From DASSKO01 sp035690425 (lineage in GTDB: Bacteria > Actinomycetota > Actinomycetes > Propionibacteriales > Nocardioidaceae), in NCBI GenBank assembly GCA_035690425.1, contig DASSKO010000092.1, positions 1-15,435 on the forward strand: a stretch of DNA of 15,435 nucleotides. The letters are read 5' to 3'. A program made the position numbers and the translations under genes. The notes under the pieces were generated by a model. The model was not told where the DNA came from and searched no databases. It saw nothing but the letters and a program-made list of their open reading frames with translations. Positions 1-5,998 of the stretch are shown piece after piece; the first letter of the stretch is position 1; every line of letters begins with the position of its first letter.

Positions 1-1
1 G

Positions 2-37
2 CGCAACCTGGGCGTCGGCTCCTGGCTCGCCCCCTGA
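2..37 (+). CDS. Possible 3' end of an upstream gene (partial, unidentified)
   Basis: The frame starting at base 2 reads eleven codons (RNLGVGSWLAP) and stops at TGA 35-37. Every one of the eleven codons ends in G or C, which is what real genes in this window show. The piece is too short to identify. In actinobacteria small membrane proteins often precede trpC, so such a gene is possible, but that is inference. A competing reading in frame 3 stays open through the 15-bp repeats and stops at 102-104, overlapping the trpC start as ATGA. It would give an (ERKAP)-repeat tail, but its third-position GC is lower. I favour the short frame weakly. Confidence 0.35.
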   Translation, partial: RNLGVGSWLAP

Positions 38-50
38 CCGCAAGGCTTCC

Positions 51-95
51 GAGCGAAAGGCCCCCGAGCGAAAGGCCCCCGAGCGAAAGGCCCTG
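51..95 (+). repeat. Three 15-bp tandem repeats ahead of trpC
   Basis: The unit GAGCGAAAGGCCCCC occurs at 51-65, 66-80 and 81-95. The first two copies are identical and the last differs only in its final bases (CCCTG). Each unit carries an AAGG core resembling a ribosome binding site, and the third copy (AAAGG, 86-90) lies 10 nt before the trpC ATG, so it probably acts as the actual Shine-Dalgarno sequence. Replication slippage could change copy number here. Confidence 0.9.
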
Positions 96-100
96 TCAGC

Positions 101-892
101 ATGAGTGTCCTCGACGACATCATCACCGGTGTCCGTGCCGACCTCGCCGAGCGCGAGGACGCCGCACCGCTCGCGGAGGTGGAGGCCGCGGCGGCGGCCG
201 CACCGGCACCGCGTGACCCGATGCCCGCCTTCACCGGGCCGGGCGTCTCGCTGATCGCCGAGGTGAAACGGTCCAGTCCCAGCAAGGGACACCTCGCCCC
301 GATCGGTGACCCCGCCGCGCTGGCTCGCGAGTACGCCGCCGGCGGCGCGCACGCCATCAGCGTGCTGACCGAGCAGCGGCGGTTCGGCGGCAGCCTCGAC
401 GATCTGCGTGCCGTCCGGGCGGCGGTGTCGACACCGCTGCTGCGCAAGGACTTCATCGTCGAGCCGTACCAGCTCGTCGAGGCACGCGCTGCCGGGGCCG
501 ACCTGGTGCTGCTGATCGTCGCCGCGCTCGACCAGGAGGCGCTGTACCTGCTGCACCGCCACGCGGCCGAGCTGGGCCTGACCGCCCTGGTTGAGGTGCA
601 CGATGAGGTCGAGCTCGAGCGCGCGGTCGACCTCGGGGCTGAGCTGATCGGCATCAATGCACGTAACCTGAAGACGTTGGAGGTCGACCCGTCGGCGTTC
701 GACCGGCTCGCTCCGCTCGTCCCCGAGGGGCCGGTGCTGGTGGCCGAGTCGGGCATCCGCGGACCGGCCGACGTCGCCAGGTTCGGCGCGGCCGGCGCCG
801 ACGTCGTACTCGTGGGCGAGGCTCTGGTGACCAAGGACATGCCACGGCAGGCCGTGGCCGAGATGATCGCTGCCGGGAGTGAGCAGACATGA
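101..892 (+). CDS. trpC: Indole-3-glycerol phosphate synthase
   Basis: Converts carboxyphenylaminodeoxyribulose phosphate to indole-3-glycerol phosphate in tryptophan synthesis (cytoplasm). The 263-residue protein is a normal single-domain TIM barrel. Visible family motifs are LIAEVKRSSPSKG (E54, K56, K62), RFGGS near 94-98, LLRKDF with the probable general-acid lysine K116, ALVEVH with E165, INARNL with N186, and VAESGI near 214-219. No PRA isomerase (TrpF) domain is fused to it, which fits actinobacteria, where PriA usually supplies that step. The ATG at 101 is preferred because AAAGG lies 10 nt upstream. The stop overlaps the trpB start as ATGA (889-892), so the two genes are probably translationally coupled. 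Confidence 0.97.
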   Translation: MSVLDDIITGVRADLAEREDAAPLAEVEAAAAAAPAPRDPMPAFTGPGVSLIAEVKRSSPSKGHLAPIGDPAALAREYAAGGAHAISVLTEQRRFGGSLDDLRAVRAAVSTPLLRKDFIVEPYQLVEARAAGADLVLLIVAALDQEALYLLHRHAAELGLTALVEVHDEVELERAVDLGAELIGINARNLKTLEVDPSAFDRLAPLVPEGPVLVAESGIRGPADVARFGAAGADVVLVGEALVTKDMPRQAVAEMIAAGSEQT

Positions 893-2151
893 CACAGACC
901 CCAGACACGGCGCGGGCGGCCGGGCCCGACGCGCGGGGACACTTCGGCCGGTTCGGTGGCCGGTTCATGCCCGAGGCGCTGATCGGCCCGCTCGACGAGC
1001 TCGAGCAGCACTGGCGCGACGCGATGGCCGACGACACCTTCACAGCCGAGTTCACCAAGATGCTGTCCGAGTACGCCGGGGTACCCAGCCTGCTCTACGA
1101 CGCCACCCACCTCTCCCAGGTGGCCGGCGCGCGGATGCTGCTCAAGCGCGAGGACCTCAACCACACCGGTGCCCACAAAGTCCGCAACGTGCTCGGGCAG
1201 GCGCTGCTGACCAAGCGGATGGGCAAGCAGCGGGTGATCGCCGAGACCGGCGCCGGTCAGCACGGCGTCGCCACCGCGACGGCCTGCGCCTACCTCGGTC
1301 TGGACTGCGTCGTCTACATGGGCGAGGTCGATACCGAGCGGCAGGCCCTCAACGTGGCCCGGATGCGTCTGCTCGGCGCCGAGGTCGTCCCGGTGAAATC
1401 CGGCAGCCGCACGCTCAAGGACGCCATCAACGAGGCGCTGCGCGACTGGGTCACCAACGTCGACGACACCCACTACCTGCTCGGCACCGCAGCCGGCGGC
1501 CACCCCTTCCCCGCGATGGTCCGCGACTTCTGCCGCGGCATCGGCGACGAAGCGCGGGCACAGTGCCTGGACCTGACCGGCTCGCTGCCCGACGCCGCCG
1601 TGGCCTGCGTCGGAGGTGGCTCCAACGCGATCGGGCTGTTCTCGGCCTTCGTGCCCGACGAGGGTGTGGCTCTCTACGGGTTCGAAGCAGGGGGCGACGG
1701 CGTCGAGACCGGACGGCACGCCGCCACGATCACCCAGGGCGACATCGGCGTGCTGCACGGAGCCCGGTCCTACCTGCTGCAGGACGAGGACGGTCAGACT
1801 GTCGAGTCACATTCGATCTCGGCCGGCCTGGACTACCCCGGCGTGGGGCCCGAGCACTCCTGGCTGTCGCAGTCCGGGCGGGCGAGCTACCGGCCGATCA
1901 CCGACGCCCAGGCGATGGAGGCGATGGCGTTACTCTCGCGCACGGAGGGCATCATCCCTGCGATCGAGTCTGCTCACGCCGTGGCCGGAGCGCTCGACGT
2001 CGCCCGTGAGCTCGGTCCCGAGGCCACTGTGCTGGTGTGCCTGTCCGGCCGCGGTGACAAGGACATGGACACCGCCGCCCGCTGGTTCGGCCTGGTCGAC
2101 GAGGCCGGCCTCGACGGTGCGGACGCCGACACGATGGGCGGGCAGGTATGA
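889..2151 (+). CDS. trpB: Tryptophan synthase beta subunit
   Basis: PLP enzyme that condenses indole with L-serine to give tryptophan, in an alpha2beta2 complex with TrpA. The 420-residue length is typical of the TrpB1 type. The PLP lysine is K97 in HTGAHKVRN. The catalytic glutamate is E119 in AETGAGQHG, and the phosphate-binding loop GGGSNAIG begins at G242. An N-terminal extension of about ten residues precedes the conserved GRFGGRFMPEAL segment. GGGAG (875-879) precedes the ATG, which overlaps the trpC stop by 4 bp. The 3' end overlaps trpA in the same way (2148-2151). Both overlaps suggest coupled, near-stoichiometric synthesis of the subunits. Confidence 0.98.
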   Translation: MTQTPDTARAAGPDARGHFGRFGGRFMPEALIGPLDELEQHWRDAMADDTFTAEFTKMLSEYAGVPSLLYDATHLSQVAGARMLLKREDLNHTGAHKVRNVLGQALLTKRMGKQRVIAETGAGQHGVATATACAYLGLDCVVYMGEVDTERQALNVARMRLLGAEVVPVKSGSRTLKDAINEALRDWVTNVDDTHYLLGTAAGGHPFPAMVRDFCRGIGDEARAQCLDLTGSLPDAAVACVGGGSNAIGLFSAFVPDEGVALYGFEAGGDGVETGRHAATITQGDIGVLHGARSYLLQDEDGQTVESHSISAGLDYPGVGPEHSWLSQSGRASYRPITDAQAMEAMALLSRTEGIIPAIESAHAVAGALDVARELGPEATVLVCLSGRGDKDMDTAARWFGLVDEAGLDGADADTMGGQV

Positions 2152-2978
2152 GCCGGGTCGACGAGGCGTTCGCCGCCGCACGCAGCGACGGCCGTGGCCT
2201 GCTCGTGGGATACCTGCCCGCCGGCTTCCCGTCGTACGACGGATGTATCGAGGCGCTGCGGGCGATGGTCGCCGGTGGTGTCGACCTCGTCGAGGTTGGG
2301 CTGCCCTACAGCGACCCGGTCATGGACGGGCCCACCATCCAAGCGGCCGCGGAGGCGTCCCTGGCCGGCGGCACCCGCACCCGCGACGTATTGCGCACGG
2401 TGGCGGCGATCGCAGACGCCGTCCCGACCGTGGTGATGACCTACTGGAACCCCGTCGAGCGCTACGGCGTCGACGCGTTCGCTCGTGACCTGGCTGCCGC
2501 CGGGGGGGCTGGCCTGATCACGCCCGACCTGGTCCCCGACGAGGCCGACGAGTGGGTGGCGGCCTCGCAGGCGCACGGTCTCGACCGCATCTTCTTGGTC
2601 TCCCCGTCGTCGACGCAGCGGCGGATCGCGATGACGACGCAGGCATGCTCAGGCTTCGTCTACGCCACGTCGGTGATGGGTGTGACCGGAGCCCGTGCGC
2701 AGACCAGCGCCCGCGGACCCGAGCTGGTGTCCCGCGTCCGGCAGGTCGGCACCTTGCCGGTCGGCGTCGGGCTCGGAGTGTCCAACGGCGCGCAGGCTGC
2801 CGAGGTGGCCGGGTACGCCGACGGCGTGATCGTGGGCTCCGCCTTCGTGCGGCGGCTGCTGGACGGCGCCGGGCCCGCGGGGGTCGATGAGCTGGCGCGA
2901 GACCTTGCCGACGGCGTGCGCGGCCGCGCCTCCGACGAGTCTCGCGACCCGGCAACGGGAACTTCCGGAGCTCGGTGA
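2148..2978 (+). CDS. trpA: Tryptophan synthase alpha subunit
   Basis: Cleaves indole-3-glycerol phosphate to indole and glyceraldehyde 3-phosphate; indole is channelled to TrpB. The 276-residue TIM barrel carries both catalytic acids in the same numbering as the Salmonella enzyme: E49 in VEVGLPYSD and D60 in PVMDGPTIQ. The phosphate-binding region SPSSTQRR, the VTGAR segment and the GLGVSNGAQAAEVAGYADGVIVGSA stretch are also present. The start overlaps the trpB stop by ATGA. The 3' end overlaps the SCO gene as GTGA (2975-2978). The last ~20 residues (RASDESRDPATGTSGAR) are a low-complexity tail. A run of seven G's at 2502-2508 lies inside the gene, and the frame reads through it without a break. 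Confidence 0.97.
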   Translation: MSRVDEAFAAARSDGRGLLVGYLPAGFPSYDGCIEALRAMVAGGVDLVEVGLPYSDPVMDGPTIQAAAEASLAGGTRTRDVLRTVAAIADAVPTVVMTYWNPVERYGVDAFARDLAAAGGAGLITPDLVPDEADEWVAASQAHGLDRIFLVSPSSTQRRIAMTTQACSGFVYATSVMGVTGARAQTSARGPELVSRVRQVGTLPVGVGLGVSNGAQAAEVAGYADGVIVGSAFVRRLLDGAGPAGVDELARDLADGVRGRASDESRDPATGTSGAR

Positions 2979-3679
2979 GGGTTGGTCCAGCTGTGACTGC
3001 ATTGTGTCCTGCCCTGCGCGGCCGACTGGCGCGCGTCGCCGGAGTCGCCGCGGCGCTCGCCCTGGCGGCCGGTTGCTCCCCGGGTGCGCAAAGCGTGCCG
3101 CAGGCCGACAACCCTGGGGGGGCGGTGCACCAGGGCGGCAACGACCACGACGGCTACCGCGGTGCCGGCCTCCCCGATCCCTACCCGCTGCCGTCGGTGC
3201 AGCTGACCGACACCGCGGGTGAGCCGTTCGACCTGGTGGCCGACACCACGCGGGCGGTGACGCTGGTCTTCTTCGGCTACACGAACTGTCCCGACATCTG
3301 CAACCTCGTGATGGCCGACATCGCCTCGGCGATGACCCGGCTCGAGCCGGAGATCGCCGAGCAGGTGCAGATGGTGTTCATTACCTCCGACCCCAAACGC
3401 GACACCCCCGAGGTCATCCGTGCCTACCTCGACCGCTTCGACCCGTCGTTCGAGGGGGTCACGGGGCCGTTGAGCCGGATCGAGAAGGTGGCGCAGTCGC
3501 TCGGCGTCCCGATCGAAGGGACCAGGCGGCTACCCAGCGGTGGTTACGAGGTGGGCCACGGCAGCCAGATCATCGGCATCGGAGCGGACGACCGGGCCCA
3601 GGTGGTCTGGACCCAGGGCACCTCGGTAGGCGACCTGGTCACCGACATCACCCGGCTGGTCGAGCAGCAGCAGGGCTGA
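2975..3679 (+). CDS. SCO1/SenC family copper-binding lipoprotein
   Basis: Thioredoxin-fold protein of the SCO1/SenC (PrrC) family, which delivers copper to the CuA centre of cytochrome c oxidase or handles thiols outside the membrane. The copper ligands are present: C105 and C109 in NCPDICNLV and H195 in VGHGSQ. A signal peptide covers residues 1-33 (arginines at 15-20, then an alanine/leucine core) and ends in AAGC, making C34 the probable lipidated cysteine. Alanine rather than leucine sits at -3, a tolerated variant. Residues 35-65 look like a flexible linker. The GTG start overlaps the trpA stop, with CGGAG upstream at 2966-2970. The protein would be a substrate of Lgt, encoded next. No oxidase gene is in view. 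The frame is intact through a G7 run at 3116-3122. Confidence 0.93.
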   Translation: MRVGPAVTALCPALRGRLARVAGVAAALALAAGCSPGAQSVPQADNPGGAVHQGGNDHDGYRGAGLPDPYPLPSVQLTDTAGEPFDLVADTTRAVTLVFFGYTNCPDICNLVMADIASAMTRLEPEIAEQVQMVFITSDPKRDTPEVIRAYLDRFDPSFEGVTGPLSRIEKVAQSLGVPIEGTRRLPSGGYEVGHGSQIIGIGADDRAQVVWTQGTSVGDLVTDITRLVEQQQG

Positions 3680-3684
3680 CTAGG

Positions 3685-3690
3685 TAGGTT
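3685..3690 (+). promoter_or_regulatory. Candidate -10 element for lgt (leaderless type)
   Basis: TAGGTT fits the actinobacterial TANNNT -10 pattern and lies 8 nt before the ATG of lgt, so transcription would start at or next to the start codon. The overlapping AGGTAGG (3682-3688) could instead serve as a ribosome binding site for operon readthrough. Both may be used. No clear -35 is visible. Confidence 0.4.
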
Positions 3691-3698
3691 CAGCCCCG

Positions 3699-4796
3699 AT
3701 GACGGACCTGATGACTGCGCTGATGACTGCGCCGACGATTGCGCCGACGATTGCGCCGACGACTGCCGCGTCGACCGATCCCGCCGCGGTCGCGCACGCG
3801 CTCGTGGTGCACGCGATACCCAGCCCCGACCAGGGTGTCTGGCACATCGGGCCGTTCCCGCTCCGGGCCTACGCGCTGTGCATCATCGTCGGCGTCTTCG
3901 CCGCCATCTGGTTGGGCAACAAGCGCTTCGTTGCGCGTGGTGGCCGCCCGGGCACGGTGGCCGACGTCGCGGTGTGGGCGGTGCCGTTCGGGCTCGTCGG
4001 TGCCCGGCTCTACCACGTCGTCACCGACTACCAGCTCTACTTCGGCCCCGGACGGGAACCGATCGAGGCGCTCTACATCTGGCAGGGCGGCATCGGGATC
4101 TGGGGAGCGATCTCCGGCGGCGCGATCGGTGCCTACATCGGCTGTCGCCGCAATGGCGTCACGTTCACCGCGTTCGCCGACGCGGTGGCGCCCGGACTCG
4201 CGCTCGCCCAAGCCATCGGCCGCTGGGGCAACTGGTTCAACCAAGAGCTGTTCGGCCGCCCGACGACACTGCCGTGGGCGCTGGAGATCGACCCGGAGAA
4301 CCGTCCCCCGGGCTACGAGCAGTACGAGACCTTCCATCCCACCTACCTCTACGAGTTCTTCTGGAACCTCGGCGTGGTGGGGCTGCTGCTATGGGCCGAC
4401 CGCCGCTTCAAGCTCGGCTTCGGCCGGGTGTTCTGGCTGTATGTGATGGCCTACACCGCCGGCCGCGGCTGGATCGAGTACCTGCGCATCGACACGGTCA
4501 ACCACGTCTTCGGCCTGCGGCTCAATGTATGGACCTCGATCATCGTGTTCCTGCTGGCGCTGGGGTTCTTCCTCCGCTCCGCGCGCAGGCACCGGGGCCG
4601 CGAGGCCGTGGTCGACCGACGTGTCGCCGCAGGCCGAGCCGGCGTCGAGGGAGCTGTGGACGGCGGGGACGTCGAGGCCGGGCGGGGCGGCTCTGACACC
4701 GACACCGGCACCGACACCGGCACCGACACCGGCACCGACACCGGCACCGGCAGTGGCACCGACACCGGCACCGGGTCCACGTCCGACAGACACTGA
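3699..4796 (+). CDS. lgt: Prolipoprotein diacylglyceryl transferase with repeat-bearing ends
   Basis: Transfers a diacylglyceryl group from phosphatidylglycerol to the lipobox cysteine of prolipoproteins; it is a multi-pass inner-membrane enzyme. Family hallmarks are PSPDQGVWHIGPFPLRAYAL (from about residue 42), LVGARLYHVVTD with H106, the signature GRWGNWFNQELFG (G174-G186, with R175 and N178), and GRGWIEYLRID with R256. About seven hydrophobic segments lie between residues 58 and 300. At 365 residues it is longer than the usual 260-300. The extra length is an N-terminal Thr/Ala-rich segment built of 12-bp repeats and a hydrophilic C-terminal tail ending in DTGT repeats. The ATG at 3699 is chosen for the upstream AGGTAGG and -10-like hexamer. 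A GTG near 3804 would remove the N-terminal repeats but lacks a visible ribosome binding site. lgt lies 19 bp after the SCO gene. Confidence 0.95.
   Translation: MTDLMTALMTAPTIAPTIAPTTAASTDPAAVAHALVVHAIPSPDQGVWHIGPFPLRAYALCIIVGVFAAIWLGNKRFVARGGRPGTVADVAVWAVPFGLVGARLYHVVTDYQLYFGPGREPIEALYIWQGGIGIWGAISGGAIGAYIGCRRNGVTFTAFADAVAPGLALAQAIGRWGNWFNQELFGRPTTLPWALEIDPENRPPGYEQYETFHPTYLYEFFWNLGVVGLLLWADRRFKLGFGRVFWLYVMAYTAGRGWIEYLRIDTVNHVFGLRLNVWTSIIVFLLALGFFLRSARRHRGREAVVDRRVAAGRAGVEGAVDGGDVEAGRGGSDTDTGTDTGTDTGTDTGTGSGTDTGTGSTSDRH
3708..3767 (+). repeat. 12-bp tandem repeat, N-terminus of lgt
   Basis: Five 12-bp units lie head to tail and in frame: two of CTGATGACTGCG (3708-3731), two of CCGACGATTGCG (3732-3755) and one diverged CCGACGACTGCC (3756-3767). 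They encode LMTA, LMTA, PTIA, PTIA, PTTA. The second unit type differs from the first by three substitutions, so the array looks like an expansion with later divergence. Confidence 0.9.
4701..4772 (+). repeat. 12-bp tandem repeat, C-terminus of lgt
   Basis: Six 12-bp units lie in frame: four perfect GACACCGGCACC copies (4701-4748), one variant GGCAGTGGCACC (4749-4760) and a fifth perfect copy (4761-4772). They encode DTGT x4, GSGT, DTGT near the end of Lgt, on the side expected to face the cytoplasm if the E. coli topology applies. Confidence 0.92.
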
Positions 4797-4835
4797 CCGA
4801 CGCCATCGACGTACCCCGCCGCTCCCGCCACGTCC

Positions 4836-4941
4836 CTTCCTGCGGTGAAGCCACCTTCCTGCACCGGGGCATCCGATGAATCCGGCAAGTCGGGCAATTC
4901 GGAGCATCTCAGCTGCGGGAAGGTCGCCAACCCGCAGGAAG
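4836..4941. other. 106-nt nested inverted repeat, probable structured RNA element
   Basis: Outer arms CTTCCTGCGG (4836-4845) and CCGCAGGAAG (4932-4941) are perfectly complementary over 10 bp. Inside them, ACCTTCCTGCA (4853-4863) pairs with TGCGGGAAGGT (4914-4924) over 11 bp with a single G-U. Inside that, GATG (4875-4878) pairs with CATC (4905-4908) and TCCG (4881-4884) with CGGA (4900-4903). A symmetric 7/7-nt internal loop separates the two long helices. The element starts 40 nt after the lgt stop and ends about 120 nt before the next -10 candidate. It could be a 3' UTR element or terminator of the trp-lgt operon, a small RNA, or a remnant of a repetitive element. I do not recognise it as a known family. 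Confidence 0.6.
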
Positions 4942-4973
4942 ACGGCGCCGGGACGCCCGCCTCTCCACCGTCT

Positions 4974-5005
4974 CGTGGCAGCAGCCGGCCGCGGCATGGG
5001 CCACG
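4974..5005. other. Hairpin-forming inverted repeat upstream of the VIT gene
   Basis: CGTGGC (4974-4979) and GCCACG (5000-5005) form a 6-bp stem around a 20-nt GC-rich loop that contains further GCC/GGC pairings. There is no T-tract after it. It may add to termination of the lgt operon before the VIT promoter. Apart from this and the 106-nt element, I see nothing else clear between 4797 and 5062. Confidence 0.35.
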
Positions 5006-5062
5006 CCCACGGAGCCTGAGTAGGCAAGCCTGACCTTGGGTGAAAACGCCTGTACACAGGGC

Positions 5063-5068
5063 TAATGT
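5063..5068 (+). promoter_or_regulatory. Candidate -10 element for the VIT-family gene (leaderless)
   Basis: TAATGT matches TANNNT and is followed by exactly 7 nt before the GTG at 5076, so the transcript would begin at the start codon. The near-palindrome CCTGTACACAGG (5050-5061) lies immediately upstream, overlapping the -35/-10 spacer, and could be an operator. Confidence 0.5.
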
Positions 5069-5075
5069 GGCGGCC

Positions 5076-5810
5076 GTGAGTACGACGGCCGGTTATACCG
5101 AGAGCCCCGGCGGGGCCGTCGGTCACGAGCACCCCGACGTCACCGGAGGGTGGCTGCGTCCGGCCGTGTTCGGCGCGATGGACGGCCTCGTCTCCAACTT
5201 CGCGCTGCTCTCCGGCATGGCCGGCGGCACCGGCGGTGACAACCAGCAGGCGGTGGTGCTCGCGGGGCTCGCCGGGCTCGCCGCGGGTGCGTTCTCGATG
5301 GCGGCGGGGGAGTACACCTCCGTCGCCAGCCAGTCCGAGTTCGCCACTCAGCAGGTCCAGATCGAACGCCGCGAGATCATGGCGCATCCGGACACCGAAA
5401 CGGCTGAGCTCGCCCAGATGTATGTGGGCAAGGGCGTCGACGCCGCGACCGCCCGCCGGATGGCGGCGCAGGTGCACACCGACATCGACCGCGCGGTCTC
5501 GGTGCATGCCATGGAGGAGTTCGGTGTCGACCCGGACGACCTGCCTTCTCCGGCGCTGGCGGCACTGTCGTCGTTCTTCGCGTTCGCGGCCGGTGCCGCG
5601 GTGCCCCTCCTTCCCTACCTGGCGGGCGCCACAGTGCTGCTGCCCGGCCTGCTCCTCACGCTGATCGCCCTGTTCGGGTGCGGTGCCGTCGTGGCCAGGG
5701 TCACCAGCCGGCCGTGGTGGTACTCCGGGCTGCGCCAGCTCGTGCTCGGCGGACTCGCCGCGGGGGTGACCTATCTCTTCGGCAGTCTGGTTGGCGCCAG
5801 CCTCGGATGA
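5076..5810 (+). CDS. VIT1/CCC1 family transporter (iron/manganese type)
   Basis: Membrane protein of the VIT1/CCC1 family, whose characterised members export or sequester Fe2+ or Mn2+. From the GTG at 5076 it has 244 residues. About five membrane segments are visible: PAVFGAMDGLVSNFALLSG, the LAGLAAGAFSMAAGEYTSVASQSE segment, ALSSFFAFAAGAAVPLLPYL, LLPGLLLTLIALFGCGAVVA and LVLGGLAAGVTYLFGSLVG. The DGLVSN and SMAAGEY motifs are the family's hallmark. Between the second and third segments lies a hydrophilic, Glu-rich stretch corresponding to the metal-binding domain in VIT proteins. An in-frame GTG at 5040 would add 12 residues, but it lies upstream of the -10 candidate, so I prefer 5076. The metal cannot be told from sequence. 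There is no functional link to the flanking amino-acid genes that I can see. Confidence 0.88.
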   Translation: MSTTAGYTESPGGAVGHEHPDVTGGWLRPAVFGAMDGLVSNFALLSGMAGGTGGDNQQAVVLAGLAGLAAGAFSMAAGEYTSVASQSEFATQQVQIERREIMAHPDTETAELAQMYVGKGVDAATARRMAAQVHTDIDRAVSVHAMEEFGVDPDDLPSPALAALSSFFAFAAGAAVPLLPYLAGATVLLPGLLLTLIALFGCGAVVARVTSRPWWYSGLRQLVLGGLAAGVTYLFGSLVGASLG

Positions 5811-5841
5811 GACGGTTTTCGGCCTTCTTCGTGAGGTCGTG

Positions 5842-5847
5842 TAGGCT
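5842..5847 (+). promoter_or_regulatory. Candidate -10 element for the gltBD operon
   Basis: TAGGCT fits TANNNT. A start about 7 nt downstream would give a leader of roughly 145 nt before gltB. No convincing -35 is visible. The leader (5855-5998) is poorer in GC than its surroundings, rich in CA/AAC stretches and without an obvious strong hairpin. I do not see a canonical GlnR box in it. Confidence 0.3.
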
Positions 5848-5985
5848 CGGGATCCGCCGTATCAGGGCCAACGTCGTCCCTAGCCGAGGCAAACGCCACA
5901 CCTGTGACACCAGCCACGGCAGCGCAACAACGGCAGGCAAAAGAACCGCCACATATCGCCCGGACATGTACCTGCGATGACGACG

Positions 5986-5992
5986 GGTGAGG
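5986..5992 (+). promoter_or_regulatory. Ribosome binding site that fixes the gltB start
   Basis: GGTGAGG lies 6 nt before the ATG at 5999. Its own GTG (5987-5989) is in frame with gltB but has no Shine-Dalgarno sequence of its own, so the ATG is the better start. Confidence 0.65.
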
Positions 5993-5998
5993 TGCCCC

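Noticed and set aside
2502..3122. G7 runs in trpA (2502-2508) and the SCO gene (3116-3122) as phase-variable tracts
   Set aside because: Both are only seven bases long in GC-rich DNA and the frames are intact; chance is enough to explain them.
4836..4941. Cobalamin, c-di-GMP or other known riboswitch
   Set aside because: I compared the conserved cores I remember for cobalamin, c-di-GMP, c-di-AMP, SAM-IV, TPP and yybP-ykoY. Only fragments such as GGTGAAGCC looked similar, and the fold did not match.
4845..5033. Small plus-strand frame in the lgt-VIT gap
   Set aside because: It lies across the inverted repeat, has no ribosome binding site at its GTG, and its product is Ser/Pro/Arg-rich and featureless.
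4389..5507. Minus-strand open frame spanning the lgt end, the intergenic region and the VIT gene
   Set aside because: It crosses two genes and the nested inverted repeat, and its product is low-complexity with no motif.
5965..5979. Tiny reading frame (Met-Tyr-Leu-Arg-stop) in the gltB leader
   Set aside because: No ribosome binding site, four codons long and not rich in any amino acid that would suggest attenuation.
5987..5998. Upstream GTG as the gltB start
   Set aside because: The GTG is part of the GGTGAGG that best serves as ribosome binding site for the ATG at 5999.
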